DNA from: Anaerolineae bacterium
Lineage (GTDB): Bacteria; Chloroflexota; Anaerolineae; Aggregatilineales; Aggregatilineaceae
DNA: 64,000 nt
NCBI GenBank assembly: GCA_018432315.1
Contig: JAHDLB010000001.1
Coordinates: 186,001-250,000, forward strand
Reading direction: 5' to 3'
Shown here: positions 7,532 to 15,617 of the stretch, piece by piece
Numbering within the stretch: position 1 is the stretch's first letter
Layout of the letters: each line of letters opens with the position of its first letter
Translations under genes and position numbers: made by a program
Notes under the pieces: model-generated
The model's database searches: none
What the model was told of the DNA's origin: nothing
The model's input: only the letters and a program-made list of their open reading frames with translations

Positions 7532-8497
7532 ATGCTTCGTTATATCGCGCAGCGCCTGATCGCTGTGATCCCCACGCTGATCGGCGTGTCGCTGCTGGTG
7601 TTCATCGCCATCCGGCTGGTGCCGGGCGACGCCATCGTGACCATGCTGGGGACCGAGGCCGGTATGCTGACCGCCAACCAGCGCGCCGCGCTGGAATCGT
7701 ACTTTGGCCTGGACAAACCGGCGACCGTGCAGTACGTGACGTGGATGGGGGACGTGCTGCAGGGGGATCTCGGCTTTTCGATCCGGCATGGCAAGCCCGT
7801 GCTGGACCTGATCCTCGAGCGGTTCCCGGTGACGATGGAACTGGCGTTTGTGTCGCTGGTGACCGCGCTGGTGGTCGGCACGACGCTCGGGACGCTCTCC
7901 GCGGTGCTGCACAACTCGTTCATCGACCTGTTCGGGCGGTTGTTTGCGCTGTTGGGATTGGCCGCGCCCAATTTCCTGATCGGCACGCTGTTGATCTACG
8001 TGCTCTCGGTGTATTTCGGCATCCTGCCGAACGCCGGTAATTACGTCGAGCTGACCGAAGACCCGGTTAAGAATTTCGAGCAGATCATCTTCCCCGCGAT
8101 GACGCTGGGGTTTTCGTTCTCGGCGTCGGTGATGCGCACGACTCGCTCGGCCATGCTCGAAGTGCTGGGCGAGGATTACATTCGCACGGCCCGCAGCAAG
8201 GGCTTGCGCAGCCGGACGGTCATCACGCGCCACGCGCTGCGCAACGCCATGATCCCGGTCGTGACGCTGGCCGGCGTCGAGCTGGGGTACCTGCTGGGCG
8301 GCGCGGTGATCGTCGAGCAGATTTTCGCCCTGCCGGGGTTGGGGCGCCTGACTCTCAACGCCATCTCGCAGCGCGACTACGCGCTGATCCAGGGGGCGAC
8401 GTTGTTCATTGCGATCAATTTCGTGGTGATCAATCTCGTGGTTGATTTGATTTACGCGGTGGTGGACCCACGGATTTCTTATGGCAGCCATAAATAG
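7532..8497 (+). CDS. ABC transporter permease, DppB/OppB type
   Basis: A 321-residue inner-membrane permease, six predicted helices, beginning MLRYIAQRLIAVIPTLIGV as is standard for DppB. The EAA loop that contacts the ATPase is visible around EDYIRTARSKGLRSRTVITR. The ATG at 7532 was preferred over a GTG four codons upstream because it gives the family-typical N-terminus. It pairs with the DppC-type protein encoded next. No ATPase gene is present in this operon. Confidence 0.92.
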   Translation: MLRYIAQRLIAVIPTLIGVSLLVFIAIRLVPGDAIVTMLGTEAGMLTANQRAALESYFGLDKPATVQYVTWMGDVLQGDLGFSIRHGKPVLDLILERFPVTMELAFVSLVTALVVGTTLGTLSAVLHNSFIDLFGRLFALLGLAAPNFLIGTLLIYVLSVYFGILPNAGNYVELTEDPVKNFEQIIFPAMTLGFSFSASVMRTTRSAMLEVLGEDYIRTARSKGLRSRTVITRHALRNAMIPVVTLAGVELGYLLGGAVIVEQIFALPGLGRLTLNAISQRDYALIQGATLFIAINFVVINLVVDLIYAVVDPRISYGSHK

Positions 8498-9359
8498 CGA
8501 ACTCGGCCAGATGACCAAGGAACCTAGCCTGCTGCGCCGCCTGGTGCGCAGCCGCAGCGGACTGCTGGGCCTGGTGATTGTTGTGACCTACGTCACGGTG
8601 GCGATCCTCGGCGCGGTGGGGATCACGCCCTACTCGCCGACCGAACAGCACCCGCCCGACCGGCTGCAAGGCCCCAGCGCCCAGTACCGGCTGGGCACGG
8701 ACCTGTTCGGGCGCGATATGCTGAGCCGGCTGATCAAGGGCGCCACCAATTCGCTGTACGTGGCCCTGGTGGCCGTCGCCATATCCAGCACCGCCGGCAC
8801 GCTGATCGGCACCGTCTCGGCGTATATCGGCGGGCGCTTCGACGAGATCATGATGCGCGTCATGGACATCTTCTTCGCGTTCCCGGCGATCCTGCTGGCG
8901 CTGCTGGTGGTGACCATCCTGGGGCGCGGCCTCAACAAGACGATCATCGCCATCGCCGTCGTCTACACGCCGATTTTCGCGCGGGTGGCGCGCGGGCCGG
9001 TGCTGTCCGTCAAGCAGATGGAATTCGTCACGGCGGCGCGCAGCATCGGCATGAAGCACGACCGCATCGTGCTGCGGCACGTGCTGCCCAACACGCTCGC
9101 CCCGCTGATTGTGCAGGTGAGCCTCGCCCTGTCGTGGGCGCTGCTGACCGAGGCCGGGCTGAGCTTCCTGGGGCTGGGCACCCAGCCGCCGGAGCCCTCG
9201 TGGGGCGTGATGCTCAGCGACAGCCAGGGCATTTCCGAGATCGCGCCGTGGCTGATGATCTATCCCGGCCTGGCGATCATGCTCGGCGTGCTGGGCTTCA
9301 ACCTGCTCGGCGATGGCCTGCGCGACACGCTCGACCCGCGCCTGAAACGCCTGCGGTGA
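8481..9359 (+). CDS. ABC transporter permease, DppC/OppC type
   Basis: A 292-residue inner-membrane permease. The family signature LGTDLFGRDMLSRLI follows the first helix and short periplasmic segment. The EAA loop FVTAARSIGMKHDRIVLRHV lies in the C-terminal half, and ETALSFLGLG is represented by EAGLSFLGLG. The start overlaps the end of the DppB-type gene by 17 bases, implying translational coupling. It is the last gene of the operon; DppD/DppF ATPases must come from elsewhere. Confidence 0.92.
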   Translation: MAAINSELGQMTKEPSLLRRLVRSRSGLLGLVIVVTYVTVAILGAVGITPYSPTEQHPPDRLQGPSAQYRLGTDLFGRDMLSRLIKGATNSLYVALVAVAISSTAGTLIGTVSAYIGGRFDEIMMRVMDIFFAFPAILLALLVVTILGRGLNKTIIAIAVVYTPIFARVARGPVLSVKQMEFVTAARSIGMKHDRIVLRHVLPNTLAPLIVQVSLALSWALLTEAGLSFLGLGTQPPEPSWGVMLSDSQGISEIAPWLMIYPGLAIMLGVLGFNLLGDGLRDTLDPRLKRLR

Positions 9360-9395
9360 GTCCGGGGCGCGCCGGACCACACCAACGCGACCCCG

Positions 9396-9428
9396 TGAGG
9401 CGGCGCATCCCCGTGACGCGCTGCCTCA
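9396..9428. terminator. Bidirectional hairpin between convergent transporter operons
   Basis: TGAGGCGGCGC (9396-9406) pairs with GCGCTGCCTCA (9418-9428) with a single G-U pair. One arm covers the stop codon of the minus-strand MalG-type gene. It lies between two convergent genes and probably serves both; no T-run is present. Confidence 0.45.
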
Positions 9429-10268
9429 TTCCTTGAGCGCGCCGGACACCATCCCGCGGATGAAGTGCCGCTGGAAGATGAAGTACATCACGATGACGGG
9501 CAGGCTGACGATCGTTGCCGCGGCAGCCATCACCGGCACGTCGGCGGCGTAGCGCCCGCGCAGCAGGGCCAGCCCTACCGGCAGCGTGCGCAGGTCCCCG
9601 GTGACCATGACCAGCACCAGGAAGAACTCGTTCCACGTCCACATGAACAGCAGCACGATCAGCGACAGCAGCGCGGGCCGCGACAGGGGGAACAACACCC
9701 GCCAGAGCACGTTCCAGGCGTTGCAGCCGTCCACCACCGCCGCGTCGACCAGCTCGGTCGGCATGCTCTTGAAGTGCGCCCGCATCCAGAAGGTGCCGAA
9801 GGCGAAGCTCAGCCCCACCTGGGGCAAAATCAGCGCCCAATACGTGTTGCGCAGGCCGAGCGTGCCCATCAGCTTCCACAGGGGGATGATCACCGCTTCC
9901 GACGGGACCATCAGCCCCAGCACGATCAACAGCAGCAGCAGGTTGTCGCCCCAGAAGCGGATCATCCCGAAGGCGTAGCCGGACATCGTCGAGAGGATCG
10001 TGGCGATGACCACGACCGGCACGACCACGATCACGCTGCTGCGGAAGTAGGTGCCGAAGCGGGCGCCGTCCCAGGCTTTTTGGAAGTTGTCGAACTGCCA
10101 CGTTTCGGGCAGCGCGAAGGGGCCCTGCGCCAGCTCGGACGAGGACTTGAACGCGGTGAGGAAGATGCCGGCGAACGGCAGCAGCGCGCCGATCAGGAAG
10201 ATGATCAGCATCAGGTAGGTCAGGCCGGTGCGCGCTTGCTTGCGCCGGTAATCGCGGTCGCGGATCAT
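9426..10268 (-). CDS. Carbohydrate ABC transporter permease, MalG type (CUT1)
   Basis: A 280-residue inner-membrane permease of a sugar or oligosaccharide importer. The N-terminus is followed by a long first helix (LTYLMLIIFLIGALLPFAGI) and the EAA motif appears as ELVDAAVVDGCNAWNVLWRV, the ATPase contact in CUT1 proteins. The start overlaps the MalF-type stop as ATGA, so translation is coupled. It forms a binding protein-MalF-MalG set without an ATPase gene. Confidence 0.92.
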   Translation of the reverse strand: MIRDRDYRRKQARTGLTYLMLIIFLIGALLPFAGIFLTAFKSSSELAQGPFALPETWQFDNFQKAWDGARFGTYFRSSVIVVVPVVVIATILSTMSGYAFGMIRFWGDNLLLLLIVLGLMVPSEAVIIPLWKLMGTLGLRNTYWALILPQVGLSFAFGTFWMRAHFKSMPTELVDAAVVDGCNAWNVLWRVLFPLSRPALLSLIVLLFMWTWNEFFLVLVMVTGDLRTLPVGLALLRGRYAADVPVMAAAATIVSLPVIVMYFIFQRHFIRGMVSGALKE

Positions 10269-11179
10269 TGCGCGTCCTCCTCGCTCGCTTGCAGGCGCAT
10301 CACCAGCGCCGACACCGTCACGATGATCACGGTCAGCACCAGCGCCATCGCCGCGCCGTAGCCCGCCCGGTTATACTGGAACGCCTCCCGGTAGATCAGC
10401 AGGCTGGTGACGATCGTCTCCTTGCCGGGGCCGCCGCCGCGCGTCAGCACGAACACCAGGTCGAACACGCGCAGCGCCGCGATGAACGTCAGCACGAACG
10501 CGACCAGGATTTGCTGGCGCAGGCCGGGCAGCGTCACGTGCCGGAACTCCTGCCACGCGTTGGCCCCGGCCACGGCTGCGGCGTCGTACAGGTCAGTGTT
10601 GATCGACTGCGCCCCGGCGATGAACAGCACCATGCACAGCCCGTACTGCACCCACACGCCCACGCCGCCGACCGCATAACGCGCCCAGGTGAAATCGCCC
10701 AGCCAGGGCCGGACCCAGCCATCCAGGCCGAGCGCCAGCAGCAGCTCGTTAATCGGCCCGTCGTAGGCGAACAGCCAGCGCCAGATGATGCCCACCACGA
10801 CCGGGCTCATCACTTGGGGGATGAACAGCCCCGTGCGGAACAGGGTCATGCCGCGCAGGGTGCGCCGCGTCATGAGCGCGGTCAGGAACAGGCCGAGCAT
10901 GATCGGCAGGATGCTGTAGAAGATCACGAAAAACGCGTTGTGCTGCAGCGCCAGCCAGAAATCGTCATCGTTCCACAGCTCGGCGTAGTTGTCCAGGCCG
11001 ATGTACACCGGGTCGCTGAAGCCGGTCCAGTCGTAGAGGCTGTAGCGCGCCGTGTTGAGGATCGGCCACAGCACGAACACCGCGTAAATGATCAGTCCGG
11101 GGAGGATAAACAGGTAGGCTTGGTAGGGATGGATGTAGGGTGGATTGTCCAGGCGCGAGCTGAAAAACCGCGTTTTCAT
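10265..11179 (-). CDS. Carbohydrate ABC transporter permease, MalF type (CUT1)
   Basis: A 304-residue permease with six predicted helices. It has the usual YLFILPGLIIYAVFVLWPIL first helix, a periplasmic VYIGLDNYAELW segment and the EAA loop DLYDAAAVAGANAWQEFRHV. AAGGA stands seven bases before the ATG. It follows the binding-protein gene after a hairpin-bearing gap and overlaps the MalG-type gene by four bases. Confidence 0.92.
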   Translation of the reverse strand: MKTRFFSSRLDNPPYIHPYQAYLFILPGLIIYAVFVLWPILNTARYSLYDWTGFSDPVYIGLDNYAELWNDDDFWLALQHNAFFVIFYSILPIMLGLFLTALMTRRTLRGMTLFRTGLFIPQVMSPVVVGIIWRWLFAYDGPINELLLALGLDGWVRPWLGDFTWARYAVGGVGVWVQYGLCMVLFIAGAQSINTDLYDAAAVAGANAWQEFRHVTLPGLRQQILVAFVLTFIAALRVFDLVFVLTRGGGPGKETIVTSLLIYREAFQYNRAGYGAAMALVLTVIIVTVSALVMRLQASEEDAQ

Positions 11180-11200
11180 CGGTGCGTCCTTGATTGAAAG

Positions 11201-11229
11201 GGGGTGCTGACTGCACCAGCCAGCACCCC
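11201..11229 (-). repeat. Intercistronic hairpin after the CUT1 binding-protein gene
   Basis: GGGGTGCTG (11201-11209) and CAGCACCCC (11221-11229) form a perfect 9-bp stem in the 84-base gap between the binding-protein gene and the MalF-type gene. This is the same position as in the other importer operons of the window. Confidence 0.6.
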
Positions 11230-11263
11230 GGCATGACTCACAATCACGGTCACGCGGCAGAGA

Positions 11264-12547
11264 CTACATGCCGCCCGCCTGGTAATCGGACTCGACGTCC
11301 TGGATGAACCCCTCCGGGCTGACCTGTCCGGCCATCAGCTCCTGGATGTTGGCGGCGATGTCCGGCACGGTCCAGTCCAGGTAGTGGCCGACCGCGTTCT
11401 GCGAGCTGATGGTGTTCCACGCCTCGACCACGTCGGCGGTCAGCGTGCCCTCGACCAGCAGCGCCGGGTCGACGGTGGCGGCGGGCAGGAAGCCCTGCTC
11501 GAACAGCAGTTCCGCGGCGCGCGGCCCGGTGACCAGGTCGATGTAAGCGGCTGCCAGGTCGGGGTGTTCGGTGGTGGCGCGGGCGCCATAGGCTAGCCCC
11601 ACGCCGCCAATCGACAGCGGCGGCGCCCCTTCGATGGCCGAGGGGATCACGAAGAAGCCGATCTCTTCCTCGCCCAGCTCCTCGATGATGCTGCCGGTCA
11701 TCCAGCTACCGGTGATCCACATCACGCCGTTGTGGTTGAGGAAGGCGCCGAACGTCTGGTTGTCGTAGTCCATGCCCTCGAAGCCCGGCGAGAAGTACCC
11801 GGCGTCGATCCACTCGACCATCTTCTGGGCGGAAACCAGGTTGGACTCGGTGTCGAACGTGCCGCCCTCGCGGCGGAACATGAACGCGTCCAGTTCGTCG
11901 AGTGTCGCGTAGGCGTGCTGGATGGCGCCCCAGGTGTGGATCGCGGGCCAGCCGTCCAGGCTGCCGAAGACGATCGGGGTCTTGTCCGCGTCTTTGATGG
12001 TCTGGAGCATGGCCTCGAACTCGGCGAACGTCTGCGGGATCGACAGTCCCAGTTCCTCGAAATCGGACTTCCAATAGTAGGCGGCGACGACCTCGGCAGT
12101 ATTCGACACGCCATAGAGGTTGCCTTCGCCGAACGTGGCGCCGTCTTCGGTGAAGCGGTTGCGGGCGTGCAGACCCTCGGCGTAGCGATCAGCCCAGCCG
12201 TACTGGGCGGCGTAGTCATCCAGCGGCAGCAGCAGCCCCGCCTCGACGAGCGCGCCCATGCCGGTGAAGCCCTGGTTGATCATGGCGACGTCCGGGCCGC
12301 CGCTCTCCGACAGGGCCAGCGGCAGGATGTCGGTCAGGTCGCTGGTGTCGTAGGCTTCGCGCTGGATGGTGACGCCGGGGTTGGCTTCCTCGAATTCGGC
12401 GTTGAGCTGCTCGATCATGGCCTGCTCGGCGTCGCGCGTCCAGTTGTCCCACACGACGAGGGTGACCTCGTCCTGGGCCGCGGCGGGCGCCAGCGCGACC
12501 AGCAGCGCGACAATCGTCAACAAAATCACACTGCGCTTCGATTTCAT
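11264..12547 (-). CDS. Sugar ABC transporter substrate-binding protein (family 1)
   Basis: A 427-residue extracytoplasmic binding protein. A Sec signal ends in APAAA-QDE, followed by the family-1 opening VTLVVWDNWTRDAEQAMIEQL. The region FLNHNGVMWITGSWM and the late LSIGGVGLAYGARATTEHPD segment are typical of CUT1 binding proteins. Several aromatic residues line the expected cleft. It is encoded between a PIG-L/CBM9 gene and its two permease genes, so a glycan-derived sugar or amino-sugar is a reasonable but unproven ligand. Confidence 0.9.
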   Translation of the reverse strand: MKSKRSVILLTIVALLVALAPAAAQDEVTLVVWDNWTRDAEQAMIEQLNAEFEEANPGVTIQREAYDTSDLTDILPLALSESGGPDVAMINQGFTGMGALVEAGLLLPLDDYAAQYGWADRYAEGLHARNRFTEDGATFGEGNLYGVSNTAEVVAAYYWKSDFEELGLSIPQTFAEFEAMLQTIKDADKTPIVFGSLDGWPAIHTWGAIQHAYATLDELDAFMFRREGGTFDTESNLVSAQKMVEWIDAGYFSPGFEGMDYDNQTFGAFLNHNGVMWITGSWMTGSIIEELGEEEIGFFVIPSAIEGAPPLSIGGVGLAYGARATTEHPDLAAAYIDLVTGPRAAELLFEQGFLPAATVDPALLVEGTLTADVVEAWNTISSQNAVGHYLDWTVPDIAANIQELMAGQVSPEGFIQDVESDYQAGGM

Positions 12548-12572
12548 TGTCCGTAATATCCTTTCGTTGGTT

Positions 12573-12620
12573 AAAGAACGAACCTTGGGAGTATGACAAT
12601 GGTACCATACCCCCAGGGTT
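12573..12620 (-). terminator. Terminator after the PIG-L/CBM9 gene
   Basis: In minus-strand reading AACCCTGGGGGTATG (12620-12606) pairs with CATACTCCCAAGGTT (12595-12581) at 13 of 15 positions (G-U allowed at the others), then CGTTCTTT follows. It lies just after the stop of the PIG-L gene and before the CUT1 binding-protein gene, so it may act as a partial terminator between them. Confidence 0.55.
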
Positions 12621-12631
12621 CTGTCAGATGA

Positions 12632-14890
12632 TCACTGCTCGAGAGTGGCGTGGCCCCACAGCCGCGGTGTCCCCTGGATCGAACCCCAGGCGCTCCAGCC
12701 GGTGCGGGCTTCGTTGCAGTTCTCGCCAACGGCTGCGTCAGCCTTGTCGCAGTCGTACGGCAAGATGTTGAAGCCGATGGCGTCCCCTGGCGCCACCTCG
12801 CCGGGGACGGCGTTCCAGGGAATCGCCACTTCGAGGATGTACCCGGTATCCGTGTGCGCGGACGCGACCTGCATGTCCGGGGCGGTTTCGCTGATGATGC
12901 CCTGGTTGGCGTCGGCGTCGCGCTCAGCCTGCACGTTGCCCTCGGTGTCGAACGGGAAGATGCCGGTCTTGAAGGTGGTCAGTGTGTTTTCGCTCGCGCC
13001 TGGGCCGTGCGGGTCAACCGTGATCTCGACCGAGTCGCTGCGCCAGTGGCCTTTGATGTCGTTGGGGGCGATGTTCGAAACGACGACGTCGTCGATCACC
13101 TCGATCGCGACGTAAAGGAAAGCGTCGTCATAGCCGACCTTGAACGTCGCGGTGAGGTCGCCTTCATCCGTCGTTTCACCTTCCCACAGGCGGTCGAAGG
13201 GGATGTCGTGGGCGGGCAGATCGGCGTATTCGCTCAGATCGCCGTCGATGGTCGGGGCCTCGGCCAGGGCAGGCACGGAGAGCGTCGGCACGATTTGCAG
13301 CGTGCCGGCATCGCTCAGCGCATAGCCTTCGTATGTGGCATCCACGGCAATCTCGAAGCTGCCCTGCGCCATGTCGGCGGGCACGGTCGCCATGAAGTCG
13401 GCCACGACGGTCTCGCCCGCCGGAACGCTCACCGTCTGTTCCGCCGCGTCGAGCGTGACGGCGTCGCTGTCCACCGAGAGCGCGACCGTTACCTCGGTTT
13501 CGGCATCGGAGCGGTTGTTGAGGATCACGGGGATCGCGCCCGTCTCGCCGGCGCCGATGGCGATCTCGGCGGGCACCAGGCGGATCAGGTGCTCGACGTT
13601 ATTGCGTTGGGTCCACTCGCGGTAGATCTGCACGGCCTCGATCGGCTGGAGTTCGACCGATACGGGGGGCGTGACCTGCAGCAGCGTGCGCGTGCTGGCA
13701 TAGCGCGGCACCGCGTCGCCGTCGACCGCATCGAAGCGGCCCACCAGCGTCTGGAAATCGGTCACGTCCGCGTCCTGCGGCACGGAGACGGTGAACGAAG
13801 CGCTCAACGACTCGCCGACGGGGACATCCGCCGGCGCGCTGGCTTCGCTGACCGTCCAGCCATCAGGCGCGCTCAGGCTGAGGCTCAGGTCCATCAGGTC
13901 GATCTCGCTGAAGTTGCGGAAGACGACATCGACCATGACTTCGCCGCCCTGGCTGACGTAGAAATCGGATGGGCGAACTTCCAGCTCGACATTGGCCGGC
14001 GCGTGATCCACGCCCTCGAAGATGCCGGCCAACAGGCTGGTCTCGGTCTCCGGCATGGGCAGCACGCTGGCGGCCAGCGTGAAGGTTTCCGGATTCAGCC
14101 CGCGGCCCGACGGGGGCAGTGATGCGCTCCAGCCCTGGCTGCGATACTGGCCCAACGCGATGGATTCGAGCTCGGCGTAGGTCATGAACTGCGACGGCGA
14201 GAACTCATTGGTGGGCACTTCGACGCTCACCGCCAGCCCCGCGCTGCCATAGGCCAGGGCATAATAGAGCTTCTTGGGCTGCCAGGGCTCGATGAACTCC
14301 TGCTCGATTTGCTCCGGGAAGGCGTTCGGATCGCCGGCCAGGAAAAATGCCTCTGTCGCCAGCTTGGCGATGTACTGGTGGTGACCATGACCGCGCGGTG
14401 AGGGGTTCATGGTGATGACCACGTCGGGCTTGAGCACGCGGTACAGGCGCACGATGTTGCCGAGCGGCTCTTCGTACCCCCAGGCCAGTTCGGTGGCCGA
14501 GGCGCTGGTGGTATAGGCCCAGTCTTCCTCGCCCAGCGGATACAACTGGTTGATCCCCAGCATACCCAGCGACATGCGCTCTTCGTAATCGCGAATGATG
14601 CCCAGCGAGGGGCCCAGTTCGCGCCCGACCGCGTTGCCGCCGCCCTCGCCGCGCGTGGCAGTGGCTACTGCGGCTTTGGCTCCTCCATCGAGCACGTAGC
14701 GGGCCAGGGTCGCCGTCGCGCCGGATTCATCGTCCGGATGCGCGCCGACGAAGAGCAGGTTGACCTTGACGGCATCTTCGCTCGTCGCCTTTGCTGGCGG
14801 CGTGTCGTCCTGGGCGAGGGTGGTTGCGGGGATGACCAGCGAGACGAGCAGTACAATCACGATAAGGCGTGCAAGTGGTGACGTTTGCAT
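12632..14890 (-). CDS. Secreted PIG-L (LmbE) deacetylase with NEW3-like and CBM9-like domains
   Basis: A 752-residue secreted protein. A Sec signal (cleavage near TLA-QDD) is followed by a PIG-L/LmbE zinc-dependent N-acetylglucosaminyl-deacetylase domain (about residues 43-270), with the zinc motif HPDDE at 51-55 and a downstream GHGHH. The middle (about 300-540) holds Ig-like segments with NPxD-type and PSDFYVSQGGEV features that resemble NEW3/alpha-galactosidase-associated domains. The last 190 residues (SVPALAEAPTIDGDLSEYAD onward, with SDSVEITVDP) match a CBM9/DOMON-type sugar-binding fold. It could deacetylate an extracellular amino-sugar polymer whose fragments enter through the downstream CUT1 importer; this is inference. 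Confidence 0.82.
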   Translation of the reverse strand: MQTSPLARLIVIVLLVSLVIPATTLAQDDTPPAKATSEDAVKVNLLFVGAHPDDESGATATLARYVLDGGAKAAVATATRGEGGGNAVGRELGPSLGIIRDYEERMSLGMLGINQLYPLGEEDWAYTTSASATELAWGYEEPLGNIVRLYRVLKPDVVITMNPSPRGHGHHQYIAKLATEAFFLAGDPNAFPEQIEQEFIEPWQPKKLYYALAYGSAGLAVSVEVPTNEFSPSQFMTYAELESIALGQYRSQGWSASLPPSGRGLNPETFTLAASVLPMPETETSLLAGIFEGVDHAPANVELEVRPSDFYVSQGGEVMVDVVFRNFSEIDLMDLSLSLSAPDGWTVSEASAPADVPVGESLSASFTVSVPQDADVTDFQTLVGRFDAVDGDAVPRYASTRTLLQVTPPVSVELQPIEAVQIYREWTQRNNVEHLIRLVPAEIAIGAGETGAIPVILNNRSDAETEVTVALSVDSDAVTLDAAEQTVSVPAGETVVADFMATVPADMAQGSFEIAVDATYEGYALSDAGTLQIVPTLSVPALAEAPTIDGDLSEYADLPAHDIPFDRLWEGETTDEGDLTATFKVGYDDAFLYVAIEVIDDVVVSNIAPNDIKGHWRSDSVEITVDPHGPGASENTLTTFKTGIFPFDTEGNVQAERDADANQGIISETAPDMQVASAHTDTGYILEVAIPWNAVPGEVAPGDAIGFNILPYDCDKADAAVGENCNEARTGWSAWGSIQGTPRLWGHATLEQ

Positions 14891-15069
14891 GATCGGGAAA
14901 CCCTTTCAGCATACTATTCATAAACGATACACAAGAGATCAGCGGAGATCGTTCACGGGGGGGCGCCACTCCTTCCTCCTGGTTTGACGATGGTGTTGGT
15001 GTGGAAAGCTGTGGGAAGCGCCTGGGGAACCAGACGTCTCACTATTTATTTTTATATATATCCATATCT

Positions 15070-15097
15070 AATATATTGCAAATCGCACGTGTGTCAA
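15070..15097 (-). promoter_or_regulatory. Promoter for the PIG-L/CUT1 operon in an AT-rich island
   Basis: Read on the minus strand, TTGACA (15097-15092) is followed after 16 bases by TATATT (15075-15070). It lies in a roughly 50-base AT-rich island (15045-15095), unusual for this GC-rich window. The implied 5' leader is about 170 bases. Apart from this promoter and the hairpin at 15183, the 330-base gap 14891-15220 shows nothing coding. Confidence 0.65.
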
Positions 15098-15182
15098 TTT
15101 TTCGCTGTCGCGCTGTCGCGGACCTGGGCAGCGACCCGGAGCGTCTCGCATGCGCGCGCCTGGGCACAAAGGGGAAATGGGC

Positions 15183-15215
15183 GGCGGGACGGCGAGGGCG
15201 GCTCACCATCCCGCC
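15183..15215 (-). terminator. Hairpin downstream of panD
   Basis: GGCGGGA (15183-15189) pairs with TCCCGCC (15209-15215) shortly after the panD stop. Only a weak T-rich stretch follows in minus-strand reading. It probably marks the end of the pan operon. Confidence 0.4.
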
Positions 15216-15220
15216 GGATG

Positions 15221-15595
15221 TCACACGTAGCGACCTTCGGAGAGGATCGACTCGATGGCGTTGTCGCGGCCCAGCACGACCACCTGCGGCGTCCACGCGG
15301 CGGGCGGGGGGAACTCGACCAGCCCAAAGGCCAGGACGATGAGCCGGTCGCCCCGGCTGACGAGGTGCGCCGCCGCGCCGTTGACCTGGATCGTCCCGCT
15401 GCCCGGCTCGCCGGGGATGATGTACGTTTCGAACCGCGCGCCGTTGTCGACGTCCACGACGAGCACCTGCTCGTAGGGGACCATTCTGGCCGCGTCCAAC
15501 AGGTCGGTGTCGATGGTGATGCTGCCCACGTACTCGATATTGGCGTCGGTCACTCGCGCGTGGTGCAGTTTGGAACGGACCATAGAAACCAGCAT
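15221..15595 (-). CDS. panD: Aspartate 1-decarboxylase precursor
   Basis: A 124-residue pyruvoyl enzyme making beta-alanine from L-aspartate for pantothenate synthesis. The self-cleavage site is visible as Y-V-G-S at G24-S25, exactly the position used in the E. coli enzyme, which supports the first ATG as the start. The GSITID context, the catalytic K9 in MVRSKLHHA and the NGAAAHLVSRGDRLIV segment are all conserved. It is the last gene of panB-panE-panC-panD, 22 bases after panC. Confidence 0.95.
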   Translation of the reverse strand: MLVSMVRSKLHHARVTDANIEYVGSITIDTDLLDAARMVPYEQVLVVDVDNGARFETYIIPGEPGSGTIQVNGAAAHLVSRGDRLIVLAFGLVEFPPPAAWTPQVVVLGRDNAIESILSEGRYV

Positions 15596-15617
15596 AGCAA
15601 CCGTTCTCCTGTGGGTG

